Part shown: positions 1 through 11,850 of the stretch, in pieces
Layout of the letters: the number at the start of each line of letters is the position of its first letter
How positions within the stretch are numbered: the first letter of the stretch is position 1
Source: Haliclystus octoradiatus
Lineage: Eukaryota > Cnidaria > Staurozoa > Stauromedusae > Haliclystidae
Assembly: GCA_916610825.1 (NCBI GenBank)
Contig: OU744446.1
Span: forward strand, 19,517,959 to 19,581,958
Direction: 5' to 3'
DNA length: 64,000 nt
Translations under genes and position numbers: made by a program
The notes under the pieces: generated by a model
Databases searched by the model: none
Told to the model about the DNA's origin: nothing
Seen by the model: only the letters and a program-made list of their open reading frames with translations

Positions 1-102
1 GACTTATACGTGCTGGATTACGGTAACGTCGATACACTATTCACTTATCCAAAACTTCAAAATAGTTTCGTTGATCGTCATCGAAAAGAGCAGCACCAAT
101 GA
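1..102 (+). pseudogene. Open fragment at window edge, possibly Tudor-like
   Basis: The first 33 codons are open on the plus strand and end in TGA. They contain the string LYVLDYGNVD, which resembles the beta-strand core of Tudor domains (consensus close to V-x-F-x-D-Y-G-N). The piece is cut by the window edge and too short to name safely. It could equally be part of a retroelement polyprotein, since a gag-like remnant lies 1.2 kb downstream on the other strand. No splice signal was seen that would settle it. Confidence 0.2.
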
Positions 103-747
103 AGAAACTATTGCCCAATTTGATGAGTGAGAGAAAGTACATTATCCACTATCGAAATTTAACGTCGTACGTCCGAATAGAGTTATAGTTTTGCAAAAAC
201 TTCACTGAGTGCTTGCCTTCACCCAGAACATCTAGTGGCGGCATCATACCAATCGAAATAAAATAAAAGTTTTGACAAAATAATAGTACTTATTTTTATA
301 ATAATAATTCGAACATACAAATGAGCAATACATTTATCAAACTTCTGGCTCATCGCCATTCGTGTTCGTGGGTTCAACAGTGGGTAAATATTCGATCCTG
401 TTGTGTCTGTTTGTGGAAACTCCCATTCATCAATCTTCGATATTCCTTCTGCCACCCTCATTTCTGTCAGATGCAGCACACCAGGAATATTTTGTTCTGC
501 TTTCGCAGGAGTGGCAGGTTTGGTCCATCCAAGAACCAACTTTCTATTCACTCAATTGCTTCCACAGCCCTTCAAACTCTACTGGATTGATATCAGCAGG
601 CAATCTCTGAAATAAAATAAAACATTGAATAGTTTGATAAAATTATAAAAATACAACACAATCCTCCACATCTGCGGTGTTGCATCGATCGACGATCTAG
701 CCTGCGTCCAGACTAAAACATTTCTTAATCTTGAGGAAGTTGTAAAA
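103..747. other. No supported gene
   Basis: Only short overlapping open frames on both strands, none with a recognisable motif. A minus-strand frame at 219-551 is the longest (110 codons) but has no family signature I recognise. Confidence 0.5.
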
Positions 748-748
748 T

Positions 749-791
749 CTGCGTTGCCGACCAAACAAAGCTGCTTTGCTGAAACTGCACT
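749..791 (+). repeat. Left 43-bp inverted repeat
   Basis: Starts CTGCGTTGCCGACCAAACAA and ends TTTGCTGAAACTGCAC. It matches the reverse complement of 2642-2684 with about six mismatches. The two copies bracket the gag-like minus-strand remnant, so they may be termini of one element. Confidence 0.6.
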
Positions 792-1273
792 AGACTGGTG
801 CCGCCTTATAAAAACCTCAATTTCCGGTCTCAGTCGTGTGAGTGAAAATCACGTTTACATGTTAAACATTGAAAAACACTCAAACTTGGGAATGGATCAC
901 CGAAAACAGAAAAAGTTTGTGACATTCGTTTGAGGGAAAAATTGGGTAGAAATTGTGTTGTTTGTATAGTATATTGTCTAACAAAAGAAGGAGTTGGTCC
1001 TTTGTGCCTCGATGTTACAAAATACTAATGTTATAAATCTTTCTAAAGTGACATTCCTACTCGCTCACCAAATGTTAGAAGTGCTCCGTACGTTCGAAAA
1101 GGACTGATACAAATCAAACACGCCAGAAACGCCTTCCAAAACATAAACGTCATCAAACACAGATCTATTCCAGAGGGTAAATTCAGCTGGAAAACGGCTT
1201 TAATACTGTGACCATCGGCAGCTTTCGGTGAAATGTCAGCTGTTAATAAATCGTCTTTATCAATACATAATCG

Positions 1274-2501
1274 TTAATCGATTTTACGCCTTATTGTTGC
1301 TAACATGGACCCAACTTGACCTCGAGGGCGAGTTGTAGACTTGGAGGTCTTACTTTTAGAACGACATACATTCGAAAAATGCCCTTGTTTGCCACATTGT
1401 CCACAGAACCGACTTATAACAGGACAATAATCACGGTCGTGTTGTTTCGACCACAGTAAGAACATTTTTCAGTGTCATTTGTATTGTTCTTAGAATTAGA
1501 TGCTGTAAAATTTTTCATATTTGCTTGTTTTTGAACCGGATGTACTGTGGGCTCAATATCAACTTCGTACGATACGTTCATGAGTACGATATTGTTTCTG
1601 GGCTGACCATCTTCTACATCTCGCATGTTTTCATTGGCGTATTCAATAGCATTTGAATAGGTTATTGATGGAAGGATAAGGAATTTTAGAGATGGATCGT
1701 GCAGACAAAATTTTTGTCTTTGCAATCAGCTTTTCTTGCACGTGTTGTAGTTGATGGTACTAATCCGATTGAGTAGTCGGATTTGATCAGCTGCAGTCAT
1801 TTCATTTAACAAATTTTCCAGTTTGCCAATATGGTGTGCGATACATTCTTGTAATTGTTGGCATGTAGCATGAATCACTTGGCGTTGACTACTTTTCAGG
1901 GTGTCTGTTGTGGATTCCTGAGGCTTGGTTTTAGCAGAATCAGGAGGATGTACAGGTGTTCTGAGGGTCGTCTGCATTGTTGTTTTTGCAATACTCTCAA
2001 GAACACAACCATATACAGGATAGAAATTAAAATCTATGATGTAATATAAAATTTTCGTAAAATGGTATTTTACATCTCTGAATTTCTGCTCCTCGTCAGC
2101 TGGGATTCTGTGTGTGACCAACGCTTGATAGTCTTTCTTCTGGGGATTGTTGTTGATTGTTGACAATTGTTGCTGGTGCATGCTCTTGTTGGATTTGTTC
2201 AAGTTGCAGAATGGAATATGCCAAGAATGGGGATGATTGTTAATAATTTTTGTAATCGGTTAGATACAGTGATGTCATCTGTATTTTTCTCCATTGGGGA
2301 GTCTGAGGGTCTCGCTTTGGCATCAACAGCAGGTTTGGCATTAGTGTTGTTTCTAAAGCTTGGGGACAGGTGTGCAGTGAGACATTCACTTTCACCCTCT
2401 GCCAATCCCAAAATTGGCCCGTTTGTGCACGACATCTCGCCTCCTCCGATTATCTCTAACAACTTTTGCAATTCCTTTTCAGTCGTGTTGTCTATCTCCA
2501 T
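1274..2501 (-). pseudogene. Retrotransposon gag-like polyprotein remnant with two CCHC zinc knuckles
   Basis: Read on the minus strand, four open pieces (2501-2199, 2202-1726, 1725-1414, 1465-1274) form a broken gag-type polyprotein. The middle piece has a long polar, helical-looking region rich in Q, K and T. The next holds a Ty3/Gypsy-gag-like segment (FCLHDPSLKF, then EYANENMRDVE). The end has two retroviral-type CX2CX4HX4C knuckles: CSYCGR(K)QHDRDYC, split by a one-base frame change near 1448, and CGQCGKQGHFSNVC, intact. An in-frame stop at 1728-1726 separates two pieces in the same frame. No protease or reverse transcriptase follows, so this is a gag-only remnant. Assignment to Ty3/Gypsy is by motif only. 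Confidence 0.6.
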
Positions 2502-2641
2502 GATCTTGATGGTAGAAGGAGAAGAAGAAGAAAAAGGTGCATATAGAATAATTGTAATACAGTATAGAAATAGTATTGTATTTGCATATTGACAATAATA
2601 ATGAATGAGATAATAATAATATAATAAAGATATAATAATTG

Positions 2642-2684
2642 GTGCAGTATCAGCAAAACGGTTTTGTTTGGTCGGCTACGCAGT
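2642..2684 (-). repeat. Right 43-bp inverted repeat
   Basis: Inverted partner of 749-791; contains GTTTTGTTTGGTCGGCTACG. The pair spans about 1.94 kb. Confidence 0.6.
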
Positions 2685-2699
2685 TATGCGTGAATTGTT

Positions 2700-5040
2700 A
2701 TTGATCGATTGGTGTTGCTTCTGAACAATTTTTAAAAGTCAAAATGACGCACAGTGCCCACTGCCCATCTGGAAAATTCACTGAGCCAAACATTCTCATT
2801 AGGGGCAAGCTCTTTCTCCATCAAAAGCTGTTTAGAAATTCAATTGAATGAAAAAGATATCAAACATTTTTTGCTACTAATAGCCTATCAACCAAATCTT
2901 ATGTTATAAATCTTTTCCATGGTTGTTTTAATAACACTGATGTGGTTATTTTTACCTTAATAATGATCTGATCCATTTGTGTGAGATGGTGGGGATGTGA
3001 AGAGTAGGGAAGGCTGCTCATAATCAGACTTCCCCAAATCTACCTGGGTGCTGCATGTTGTAGCTCAAACAATTACTTCAGACTTTGTGTTGTACATTTT
3101 GAGGTGATGACTTATGCGGCCTATAATTCAGAGAGGAGAATTTCATTTCCTTTTCAAACTTGACGATACTATTATTATGGTGAGTGCACATGCAGCTCTA
3201 TTATTTATTAAGTTAATATTTATTATTTTTTCAAATGAGAGAATGCAGCTGTTAACCGATCGTGAGATATAACATTGTTTCTTCTAATTGTTGCAATTGA
3301 GAGTGATCCCAAAGAAGGTGGTCAGCCAACAGAACACCTTCTTCGTTTGCAACCATTACATCACCTACTAGACAATTATCGGGGACTGAATGTCAATAGT
3401 TCTGATACCAATTCACCTCAAACACAAGAATTCCTATTTTAGCCAATCACTGTTCCCTATTGGCGGTACCACCTTTATCTTCTACTGACATAAGGTACCA
3501 ACAGCGCTTTTGAGTCAATTGTTCTCTGAGCCCCTTATTGTTTTCTTGGACCCCAATTGAATCCCTCATGGTTTTCCTAGATGTGACCCCTTTCATATTA
3601 TGCGGGTCACACCTTAAACCCCTCCTTGTTCTCAGGGAGTCAAAGTCTGAATATTTTGCGTTACACTTTTTTTATATACTACATACTTGAACCATAGTAA
3701 TCTTATTCAAAGAAAGCTGTTTTAAAAATTTGATCACAAAAACTATTGCGCATCTATTGCATATTGCTAGTTCATATCTCATCCTCATAGTCACTAGCAG
3801 GTACAGTTTTCTTTTCGTCTCACTAACAGTTGATGTCATCAGGGGTGGAATCAGGAATCAGAGAGGGACAGGGGGATATATCCCCCTATTAGGAATATTT
3901 AATCTTCTTGTTGAGGAGAAATGTTTTGATTGTCGGGAAATTTTGTGATCAACTTCTTCATCTTCAACCATTTTTTAACTATTTTCTATAAATTGTCCCT
4001 ATCGTTGAAGGACCCCTTTACCAAGAAATCTTGGTGCCACCCGTGGATGTCACTACTTTCATCGGATGCAGTTGCATCTGATAATCAATTTGCAACCTTT
4101 TCATTGCCCCTAGCACACTGACAACAGCATCAATCTAGTATATGTTAACTAAAACTGTACAATCAATATTAGTACTGTTTCATGTCTAATAGTCTATTCT
4201 AGCATTACATGATTTATGAAATAATACATAACCATTACGATTCAGGTGATCTATATATACACCAGTGTGCAACAACAGGTTAAAATATCTACGAGAGTAA
4301 AATTGAGACGAGGAAATAGTTGCAATCGAGACAATATGGGACAGGAACACCACTACTGCACAATAGATCAAATAGTGCAATCAAATACTCCTTTGTTGCG
4401 AACAATGGGGTATGTTGCCAATTTACAATCTACTCACTCAGTTGTTTCCTTGTTTGGCATGTGTTTCTAGATTTCTTCTCATCAATTTCAGCTCACACTA
4501 TCAACTATCAAACAAATGATGACTTGAGAGAATGCTGAAGGTACACCTATATCTGTAAATAGATAAAACAGAAACATTTCAATAAAGCAAACACCTGTAG
4601 CAAATGATCAAAGAAGGTTTTTAATATTATTGTTGGGTTAATAATAGTAGAAAACCTCGCAATCTAACAATATATTGTTATATTGTTATATTGTAGCAAA
4701 AATGTAGCTATGCAAAAAGATATTCAAGTTGATGACAACTAATCTATTTGCAAAATGTGTTGCAACGCCAGCTAACCCAAGACATGCTTGTGTATATGGG
4801 ATGCCTGGCATGGTGGGCCAATTTCCTACATTCAGATAAGCACAACATGGGTACTACAGGCCTTTGAAAGCAGGATTAATTGATTGAAATGATCATTAAC
4901 TTTCAATCAATAAATTATTGTTGAAAGTGAAAAGACATTAAAAACTTTTGAAGTTCATAATTCCAAGAACATGAAATTTCTTAAATGTTCATGAACCTAG
5001 AAGGAATTGTCCATGAAATCTTCATCACTTTTTTCATTTA
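2700..5040. other. No supported gene; AT-rich sequence
   Basis: Short open frames only, on both strands, without motifs. Possible old repeat sequence; I see no termini. Confidence 0.5.
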
Positions 5041-5054
5041 TTTCTTCTTTTCAG

Positions 5055-5240
5055 TTTCAAGGAATGTGCTAATACTATCCCTCACAAAAACATTTCAAGA
5101 TGATAGTGCAGCTGTAGTTTCTCGCCATGCAGCTTGGTACAGCGAAACTTTGTTTCTTGCTGAAAAGATGAAGATAGATGAATCTTCATGTACAAGTAGG
5201 GATAACAATGTGTGTCAATCCTGTGAAGAATTTTTCAGGG
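5055..5240 (+). other. Possible orphan exon, unknown product
   Basis: A polypyrimidine tract and acceptor (TTTTCAG) precede about 60 open codons ending near a CAG|GGTAG donor-like site. The translation is acidic and includes SRHAAWYSETLFLAEKMK and a Cys pair (CQSC). I do not recognise it. It could be an exon of the decayed transposon that starts about 0.7 kb downstream, or chance. Confidence 0.25.
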
Positions 5241-5952
5241 TAGAACTTACCATTCTTCTGCTGCACCACATTATAACCCAATTTGGTATTAAATTTAATG
5301 ATCACACTCTGGTTCTCATTGTGGATTTGCTATCATCCCTGATTATTTTGTTTTAAAAGAAGAAAAAGAATAGCGACCAGATTTTCACAAGATGGATCTT
5401 CCAAATTTGTTTGTATTTTGAGACACATTTCACAAGGCCAATGCTTTACTAGGTTGGCATGCATTCAAATGTTTATCAGATTAATCTATTGTCTCTTAAT
5501 CGTTGACATCCTCAACTTCAAATCAATTATTCACCAATCTGTTCTGCTAGAAACAAGAGTAAAGAGCTCATACATATTACGTATTGTACATATCAATCCC
5601 TCGTCTATGCCAAAATTGATAGATTTAAAACATTTTTGCCATGCATGCGTATGTTCTGCATTATAACCAACTTACTACATTTTCAACCGTTTTTTCTTGG
5701 TTTGTGGAGGCTTGAGATATTAACTATTTCCTCTTGACTTTAGAAATATGACTACAATGTAGCCTGGTTAAGTTCAAGGCAGGCATTCTACTTTAGTTTC
5801 CTTGAGTTTGCATATATTTGTAAGATGCAATTTACTAATGTAGTAACAGCACCAACTTTTAAACACAATAGTGAGTAGTGAATATTATGATTTGCATGGT
5901 GAATTCTGAAATACAATCTTTATCTTAATATGATCAAAATACATTGATATAG

Positions 5953-6510
5953 CTGGAAGAGAATAGGAAATTTGAACTTGGTGGTAAAGAACAAGACATC
6001 CTACAACCAAAAGATCTATGGTTGAACGACAACATTATTAATGCTGGCCAAATACTTCTGGCCAAGAAACAATTCTGTAATATTTCCAGTTTATTTGACA
6101 CAATTTTGTTAACAAAAACATTTGTGCCCCAACACCAAAAGATCCAAAATTAGTTTAAATTGTGAACCTTAAATACTATAAGGTAATACTTTCAACTTTG
6201 AAGAGACTCAAGAGAGATAGTATTGTCATCTTTGACAGCAAAAAAATGACTAATCTTAGTGATGAAATAAAAGATGCAATAGCAAACATTAGGCCAATCA
6301 CTGAAACATTCATGAATGTCAAGCTAGATGGCGTCCAGTGGCAGAAAGACGAAAACAATTGTGGGATTAATGCAAAGGCATAACTGCCACTGCTGCATGC
6401 AATCTCATTGATCCAAGGAAACTGCAACTTAGCAACCATGTACTGAGTAATTACATGGAGTTACAGAGGGTCTCAAGCAGAATACTTTACATGTCTTGTG
6501 TCATGTGGGC
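5953..6510 (+). pseudogene. Ulp1 (C48)-like cysteine protease fragment, copy 1
   Basis: Several frames together show a decayed Ulp1-type SUMO-protease domain like those carried by invertebrate DNA transposons. Near 5990-6090 is LWLNDNIINAGQILL, the usual start of the domain. Near 6325-6375 is a DGVQWQKDENNCGI segment where the catalytic cysteine block (DCG) is expected; here it reads NCG. Stops and frame changes lie between. It is followed by a second, better preserved Ulp1 copy at 7400-7960, so either the domain is duplicated or two copies of an element are nested. Confidence 0.5.
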
Positions 6511-6959
6511 GTTTATGTAGGGTCAAGATATATTTTATGTTGAACGCAGCGGATGGGATTTTCAAGAGATTTTGAAGAATGGAAGTTGAAAGGGAGGCTG
6601 AGGAGAACGAAGTCAAGTATCACGATAATGTCTCTAAAAGCCATTAAATCAACGTTTGCAACTATGTGGTTGAATTAACAAGTGCCATATTTCTTCAAGA
6701 AAATTTTCAAAGTTGATATTTAAAATGCAAAATCTGGGATTATTCAGATGATGACAAGGGGCTGATGTGGGAGGCATTAGCAGTAATTTAGTGATTATTA
6801 ATGATATATTAAAGGTATATCGGAAAGGAATATATAACACAAGAAAAGCATGATGAGTGATTTTTATCTATTTGCATGCCTCTCACAGCACCTCGAGTGT
6901 CAATAAAATAACGTATAGCCCATATTACTAACTTTGATATCACATTATTATTATCAGCA

Positions 6960-7060
6960 GAAAGCAAACAATCAATGGATCGATGATGGAGATGGAGCAG
7001 TTTGGTATTGCTGTGACACGTGTTACAATTTACTGGACAAAATTAATAAACTATGAGATT
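6960..7060 (+). pseudogene. Short coding remnant with CC-x2-C motif
   Basis: One frame reads WIDDGDGAVWYCCDTCYN, which looks like the end of a zinc-binding (PHD-like) segment. It lies between the two Ulp1 remnants and on the same strand. Too short for a firm call. Confidence 0.3.
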
Positions 7061-7214
7061 GTAAGCTCAATGTAAGTTTCAATAAGTTGATCAATGGAAA
7101 GCTATTTAATAAAGGTGGGAATTATTTCAAACCTCGAGACGGGTTTGTAGTGGAAAATATTAATTCTTAACGGTCAGACAGTAACAGAAATCAATTCAAT
7201 TTGCTGATTATCAG

Positions 7215-7304
7215 AAAACAAAGGAAAAACATGTTTATTTTGTTGTCAACCATTCCAACCTCCATCACATAATACGAATGTATCTATTAATCTATTTATT
7301 AGAC
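7215..7304 (+). repeat. About 90-bp direct repeat, copy A
   Basis: Closely matches 8561-8651 in the same orientation (shared core AACAAAGGAAAAACAT, then TTATTTTGTTGTCAACCATT). It suggests a duplication of part of the decayed transposon with a period of about 1.35 kb. Confidence 0.65.
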
Positions 7305-7399
7305 ACGTGTTTAAGCTTTTAATTAATCAACCTTGTTATTTTATTTCAGCTTATATGAAGAAATATGACATAAAAGCACCATTGCCAAAGTAGTGGATA

Positions 7400-7963
7400 C
7401 TTGAGCTGCTGACATTCAATCTAAAGGAAATTGGCTAAATGACAACCACACAACTGCAGTAATGAAGCTTCTGAGACTACAGCATCCTGCTGTTGCAGGA
7501 TTGGAAAGCGTTTCATTGTCACATCGGCTGTTATCTACGACTGACACTGATCAATCGAAGCTCTATGTTCAGATTTTGCGTGATCCCTTTAGAGCACATG
7601 GGGTCTGCATGGTGATGCCACCATACAACAGACTGGTATATATGTTTGATTCATTAAGGGGAACAATGCCATGTAGGCTTGAAATTGACATTGCTGCAAT
7701 CGAAAGATAAAAGCAGCGATGTATCAATGTTATCGTACAAAATTGTCAGCAGCAAGAAGAAAGCAATAGCTACGATTGTGGGGAATATGCTATTGCCTTT
7801 GCTACAGAGGCGTGTAGTAAAAAATTCAACCCAAATCTAAAATATGAGTACAATCAATCTGAAATGAGAAGCCATATAAAAAAATGCCTCAAAAATAGAG
7901 AAATGCTTTTATTTCCAAAATCAGGACAGCCAGAAAATGTTAATAGAAATTTTCAATGGTGAC
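7400..7963 (+). pseudogene. Ulp1 (C48)-like cysteine protease domain, copy 2
   Basis: A single frame runs from about 7412 to 7963 apart from a TAA at 7708-7710. It begins with NWLNDNHTTAVMKLL, then LYVQILRDPFRAHGVCMV (the block that normally carries the catalytic His; the usual Trp after it is Gly), then YMFDSL (catalytic Asp position). After the stop it continues with the Gln-rich CQQQEESNSYDCGEYAIAFA, which has the catalytic Cys in DCG, and ends in MRSHIKKCL...LLFP as in transposon Ulp1 domains. All catalytic positions can be seen, but the internal stop makes it a pseudogene unless the stop is recent. Ulp1 proteases cleave SUMO or similar modifiers; in transposons the role is inferred. Confidence 0.65.
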
Positions 7964-7969
7964 ACAATA

Positions 7970-8158
7970 GAAATATATTGTAAATGTCGCCTATTCAAGA
8001 GCACCATGAATCTATGGTAGAATGCAGCAGCTGTATGAAATAGTTTCATAAGAAATGTCAGGCTCTATAGACATCCAATTGAAAAAAGGATCATGAGAAG
8101 ATGGATCTGCTCTGACTGCTTAAAGGATGTTTGGCCTGATTATGGCCATTACAGTTAA
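7970..8158 (+). pseudogene. PHD-finger remnant following the Ulp1 domain
   Basis: Across two frames: IYCKCRLF, then VECSSCMK-x-FHKKCQAL, then WICSDC. This is the C4HC3 pattern of a PHD finger, a module that often binds histone tails. Frame changes and stops break it. The order Ulp1 then PHD on the plus strand fits an accessory protein of a DNA transposon. Confidence 0.5.
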
Positions 8159-8560
8159 CACATCTTCTAATTTACCTGCACAACTGCAATCAACATCCAA
8201 GTCTAGCAAGAATGTCTGCAGAAAGATGTCATTTGAATCATCTATAAATCTCAAAATGATACTGATTCAAGTAAAAACATAAGCAGCATATCAGATTGAA
8301 TGAAATAATATCAATAGCCATAGGCCTATCAAATATGGAAGTATTCTATTGTTCATATTCATAATCATTTGGATCTATTTAAATGTCTAGACTAGTTAGA
8401 ATAAAAAAAAGAATGCAGTTGGTGAGTCATTTATCTGCTATCAAATTTAGATTGTTGATTGAGTCAGTCTTGCTTAACTATAAGAAATTTAACTATAAGA
8501 AAGCATCTCCAACATCAGATGGCTACCCCCCCACTATTTTCAAAGCAATAGCGTTCGATA

Positions 8561-8651
8561 AAAACAAAGGAAAAACATATTTATTTTGTTGTCAACCATT
8601 CCAACCTCCATTATGTAATACGTATTTATCTATTAATCTATTTATCAGACA
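8561..8651 (+). repeat. About 90-bp direct repeat, copy B
   Basis: Partner of 7215-7304. Here the repeat is inside an open frame (8383-8679) whose product I do not recognise. Confidence 0.65.
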
Positions 8652-8679
8652 TACAGTGTACACAACAGACAATGTATAA

Positions 8680-8892
8680 AATAACGTCAAAGTTACAACT
8701 GCCCCCGCCACTACCAAAACAGTAACTAAGACAACAGCAACAGCAAGCATTGTTGAGGAAACTGTAACAATCTCAAGCAACTTATATTCAGCTGCAACAA
8801 TTGAAACACCTGAGACAGAAGCCATATCCAATGCGGAATTCAATGACGTCACTGTGGCAGATTCAGATGATGTTGATCAGCGACCCAATTGA
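8680..8892 (+). other. Open Thr/Ala-rich segment
   Basis: About 70 open plus-strand codons, very rich in Thr, Ala and Val early on, with an acidic end (ADSDDVDQRPN, then TGA). It looks like a low-complexity linker. It precedes the transposase exon by about 375 bp and may be part of the same transposon gene. Confidence 0.3.
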
Positions 8893-9263
8893 AATGTTTT
8901 AAATTCCGTTCCTTTATATATTTATTTCGATATCGTATAGACTGTAGGCATGGGTCAGGGGGTATTTATTTTTGTGATATGAGACAGTGTAGAATTGCAG
9001 ATGCAAGTCCTACGCATTTGCATACATGATATACATGTATTATATTCTATTATGCCAAATTTTAGATGTATCAATCCCCCCATCAGTGTGATCTCCATAT
9101 ATTATGTAATAATGTTTAGCAGTAGTATATTTTGAGTATATTTACACAACAAAGAAAAGGAATAGAATAGAATAGAACAGAAGTTTCATATAAATTATAA
9201 TTAAAAAAATTGACTGCTTCATTATTGTAACACATTAATTTATTCTTTCTCTCTATTTATAGT

Positions 9264-10898
9264 AATGTGGACTCTTTGACAGATACATCATCAGCATCAG
9301 CTTCTTCCAATCTAATACAAACCCACATTCAAACAATTCTTCTTAAAAGCAATGGGTCACTGCAAAAGAGCCCTTCAAATGAGGATGCTAGTATTGACGC
9401 TATGGTTGAAAAGATTACTACAGGTCTTGCAAAAATCCTATCGATCCGCAGGAATGGATCCATAAACGTTGAAAGTAACTCTCACAAATATACTAGTGTT
9501 AACAATTTGATTGAGTTATTGCAGGAGTGTGATGATTTTGAAGTTAGAGAAGATGGCACTAATTATGTCATCCGTTGTCTAACCTGTTTTGCATTCAACA
9601 ATCATAAAATCTGCATATCATCTAACCCACCCATGGTATCGAGAATATCCAGTGGAGGGACTTTGGTTACTGGATTAGTATTATCTGATAAATTGTATGA
9701 CCAGTTATGTTCAGGTCATTGTCAGGTTTGGTATGATAAAAAGTTCCAATTATCCAATCACTTCTCCAGCGATAGTCATATGCAAGCTTTAAAGCATAAA
9801 AAAACGGCAATCACTGGAGAAGAGAGAAGGGTAATTGTGGTTAAAAACCAACTTCGAACAGCCATAGGCATAATAAAAGCAAAGGCTGCTGCCACAAGGT
9901 ATGAGGATAGGATTGCGGAGTTGTTTTATGCTGGGGCAGACGTTGGTAACTTTGGACATTGAAGAACAAGATTTCTTGAGATTGCGAACGCTGCTCGCCA
10001 TTACATCAAAATAAAGGTGAAGGAATTTTTATCAACCCCGCTGCCCAGTACTGGTGTACCGCCGCATTTTTATGTCACTGCAGATAAATCGACAAATCAT
10101 CGGATGAGCAACCAGGTGACAATGATATGCCCAGTTGTGAATGGTTTACGGCAAGGTATTCCACTAAACGTGACCCGTGTCTATTCCACTGCTGAGGGAG
10201 ATACAGGTGTAGCAAAGTCGTTAGCAAATATGATCATCGACGACTTGTATAAATTTGCTATCGACAAAGAAAACATCATGCAGGCTTAAGGTAAAATCAC
10301 TGATGGCCAATATGTAAACGGACGCTATGCAAAAACCAATCGATGATCATTTAAAATTATATGAAATAAATGAGGGTTTACAGCTTTCATTTTCTTTAGA
10401 TGATGACCCAAGTGGCCCTTGCAATGGGACCCAAGTCACTGGATAGAGAAAGTTTTCAGCAAGTTCATAGAGTCAAAATACGTTGATCGAGTCATGAAGA
10501 GGACCGGCTTATATCATCAGCTCTTTGGTCACGGTAAAATGCATTCCGTGGCTAAAGAAACGGCAAAGGAACTGTCTCTACCCTTTAGAGTAACGAACTC
10601 CTTTGCTCATCAACGCTTTTTGAGTTCAAGTTATTTGTCTCTTAAAAATCTGGCCCTGTCTCTTGAATTATATATAGAGACATTCAAAGACCACGACAAT
10701 CGACCAGATTTTGGTTATCGCTTATACGGTCAAGATTTTGTATTTGATCTGCTCGCATTGTTAGACATACTTTGGCCAATCGTTTTGGCCAGGTATTGGC
10801 CGATGCCAGCTGCAAGATCCCAACCAAAAAGGTATGTGAAAGTACTCTCCTATGACGCTACATTTTATAATTGTATAACGATGATTGATCGAAAATAA
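9264..10898 (+). pseudogene. Decayed transposase of an unassigned DNA transposon
   Basis: A good acceptor (CTCTATTTATAG) precedes an open frame of about 230 codons. A Cys2-His2-like zinc segment lies near residues 105-175 (CLTC, then HFSSDSH). After a TGA at 9960-9962 the same frame continues (10017-10289) with VTADKSTNHRMSNQVTMIC, an RNase H-fold first-Asp block. After TAA at 10287-10289 it continues with KITDGQYVNGRYAK, a second-Asp-like block. A further piece (10419-10898, frame shifted) has QWDPSHWIEKVF, a helical insert, and GQDFVFDLLALLDILWP. The order D, D, W-rich helix is typical of a cut-and-paste transposase, but I cannot place the superfamily. Two stops and a frame change show it is dead. 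Confidence 0.55.
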
Positions 10899-11519
10899 GA
10901 TCTGTGTACTTATATAGATACTAGATAGTATAAATAGGAGTTTTGGAATTTATAAAATTCGAAATAAATAATGTGGAAAAGATGATGTGCTGATGACACT
11001 GTATAAATTATATAGCAGATAGATGCATGGACGGACTACAATGCCTGAGTGCAAGTGTACTGTCTATAGGATAGTTAGAAGTAATTCAACACAGAATATG
11101 TTGTGATTTTGTTATTGTTGAATATTATTACCAGACCTTTTTTAATGTTTTATGTGAAAAACTCAAATTTATGACATCCTGGCTTACTGTCACACAATTC
11201 TTGGAAAAGAATTTGACAAAGCATATCCAAACCACTTCCCTACCAGTTCTATTACTAATGAATCTATAACCTATTTTTAATTAATCGCGGTGTATGACGG
11301 AGGTTACTTCCCTATCAACTTACAACTGATTGAACCATTATAATATGCTATAACATTAATGCAGGGGAATTTGAGAGGGGCTGCTGAAAGTGAGTGAGGC
11401 TAATTTCAAATTTCAAATATGTTCGATAATGCCTGTGTGCAATCGATCCAGTAATGATCGTCATTCGTCAATACAGTGTTAATTTTTTTTCATTTATATT
11501 TTATCAATAGGCAAAATGG

Positions 11520-11730
11520 AAGGGTCAAACCACTAGTCAGGCTCAAAAACTGTATTGCTTCTGTAGAATGCCGTTTATTGATGGGAAGATAGCAAAAAAA
11601 TTACATGCAGATGACATGGTGGTATGCAGTAGCTGCCAAAAATGATATCACGTATCATGTGCCTTCATTCCCAATTCTGCCACAGCAAAACTGTCTATCC
11701 CATGGTATTGCAGTGTATTTATTTCTCCCA
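11520..11730 (+). pseudogene. Second PHD-finger remnant
   Basis: One frame reads LYCFCRMPFIDGKI, then MVVCSSCQK-x-YHVSCAF, then WYCS, the C4HC3 PHD layout. It has the same module type and strand as 7970-8158, so it probably belongs to the same or a related element. Confidence 0.45.
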
Positions 11731-11850
11731 TATTCATTCCATGGGGTGGGAAAAATCAAATCAACACTTGTCCAGTTGACAACATCTTGTCCGGTATTGT
11801 ATTTACCATCCAACAAAATCTACATTTTCTAATTTTTTTTTGGCAATTTA

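Noticed and set aside
4246..4538. Short plus-strand frames between 4.2 and 4.5 kb
   Set aside because: Overlapping registers without motifs or splice context.
8592..8852. Minus-strand hydrophobic frame rich in Val and Ala
   Set aside because: Antisense shadow of the Thr/Ala-rich plus-strand segment.
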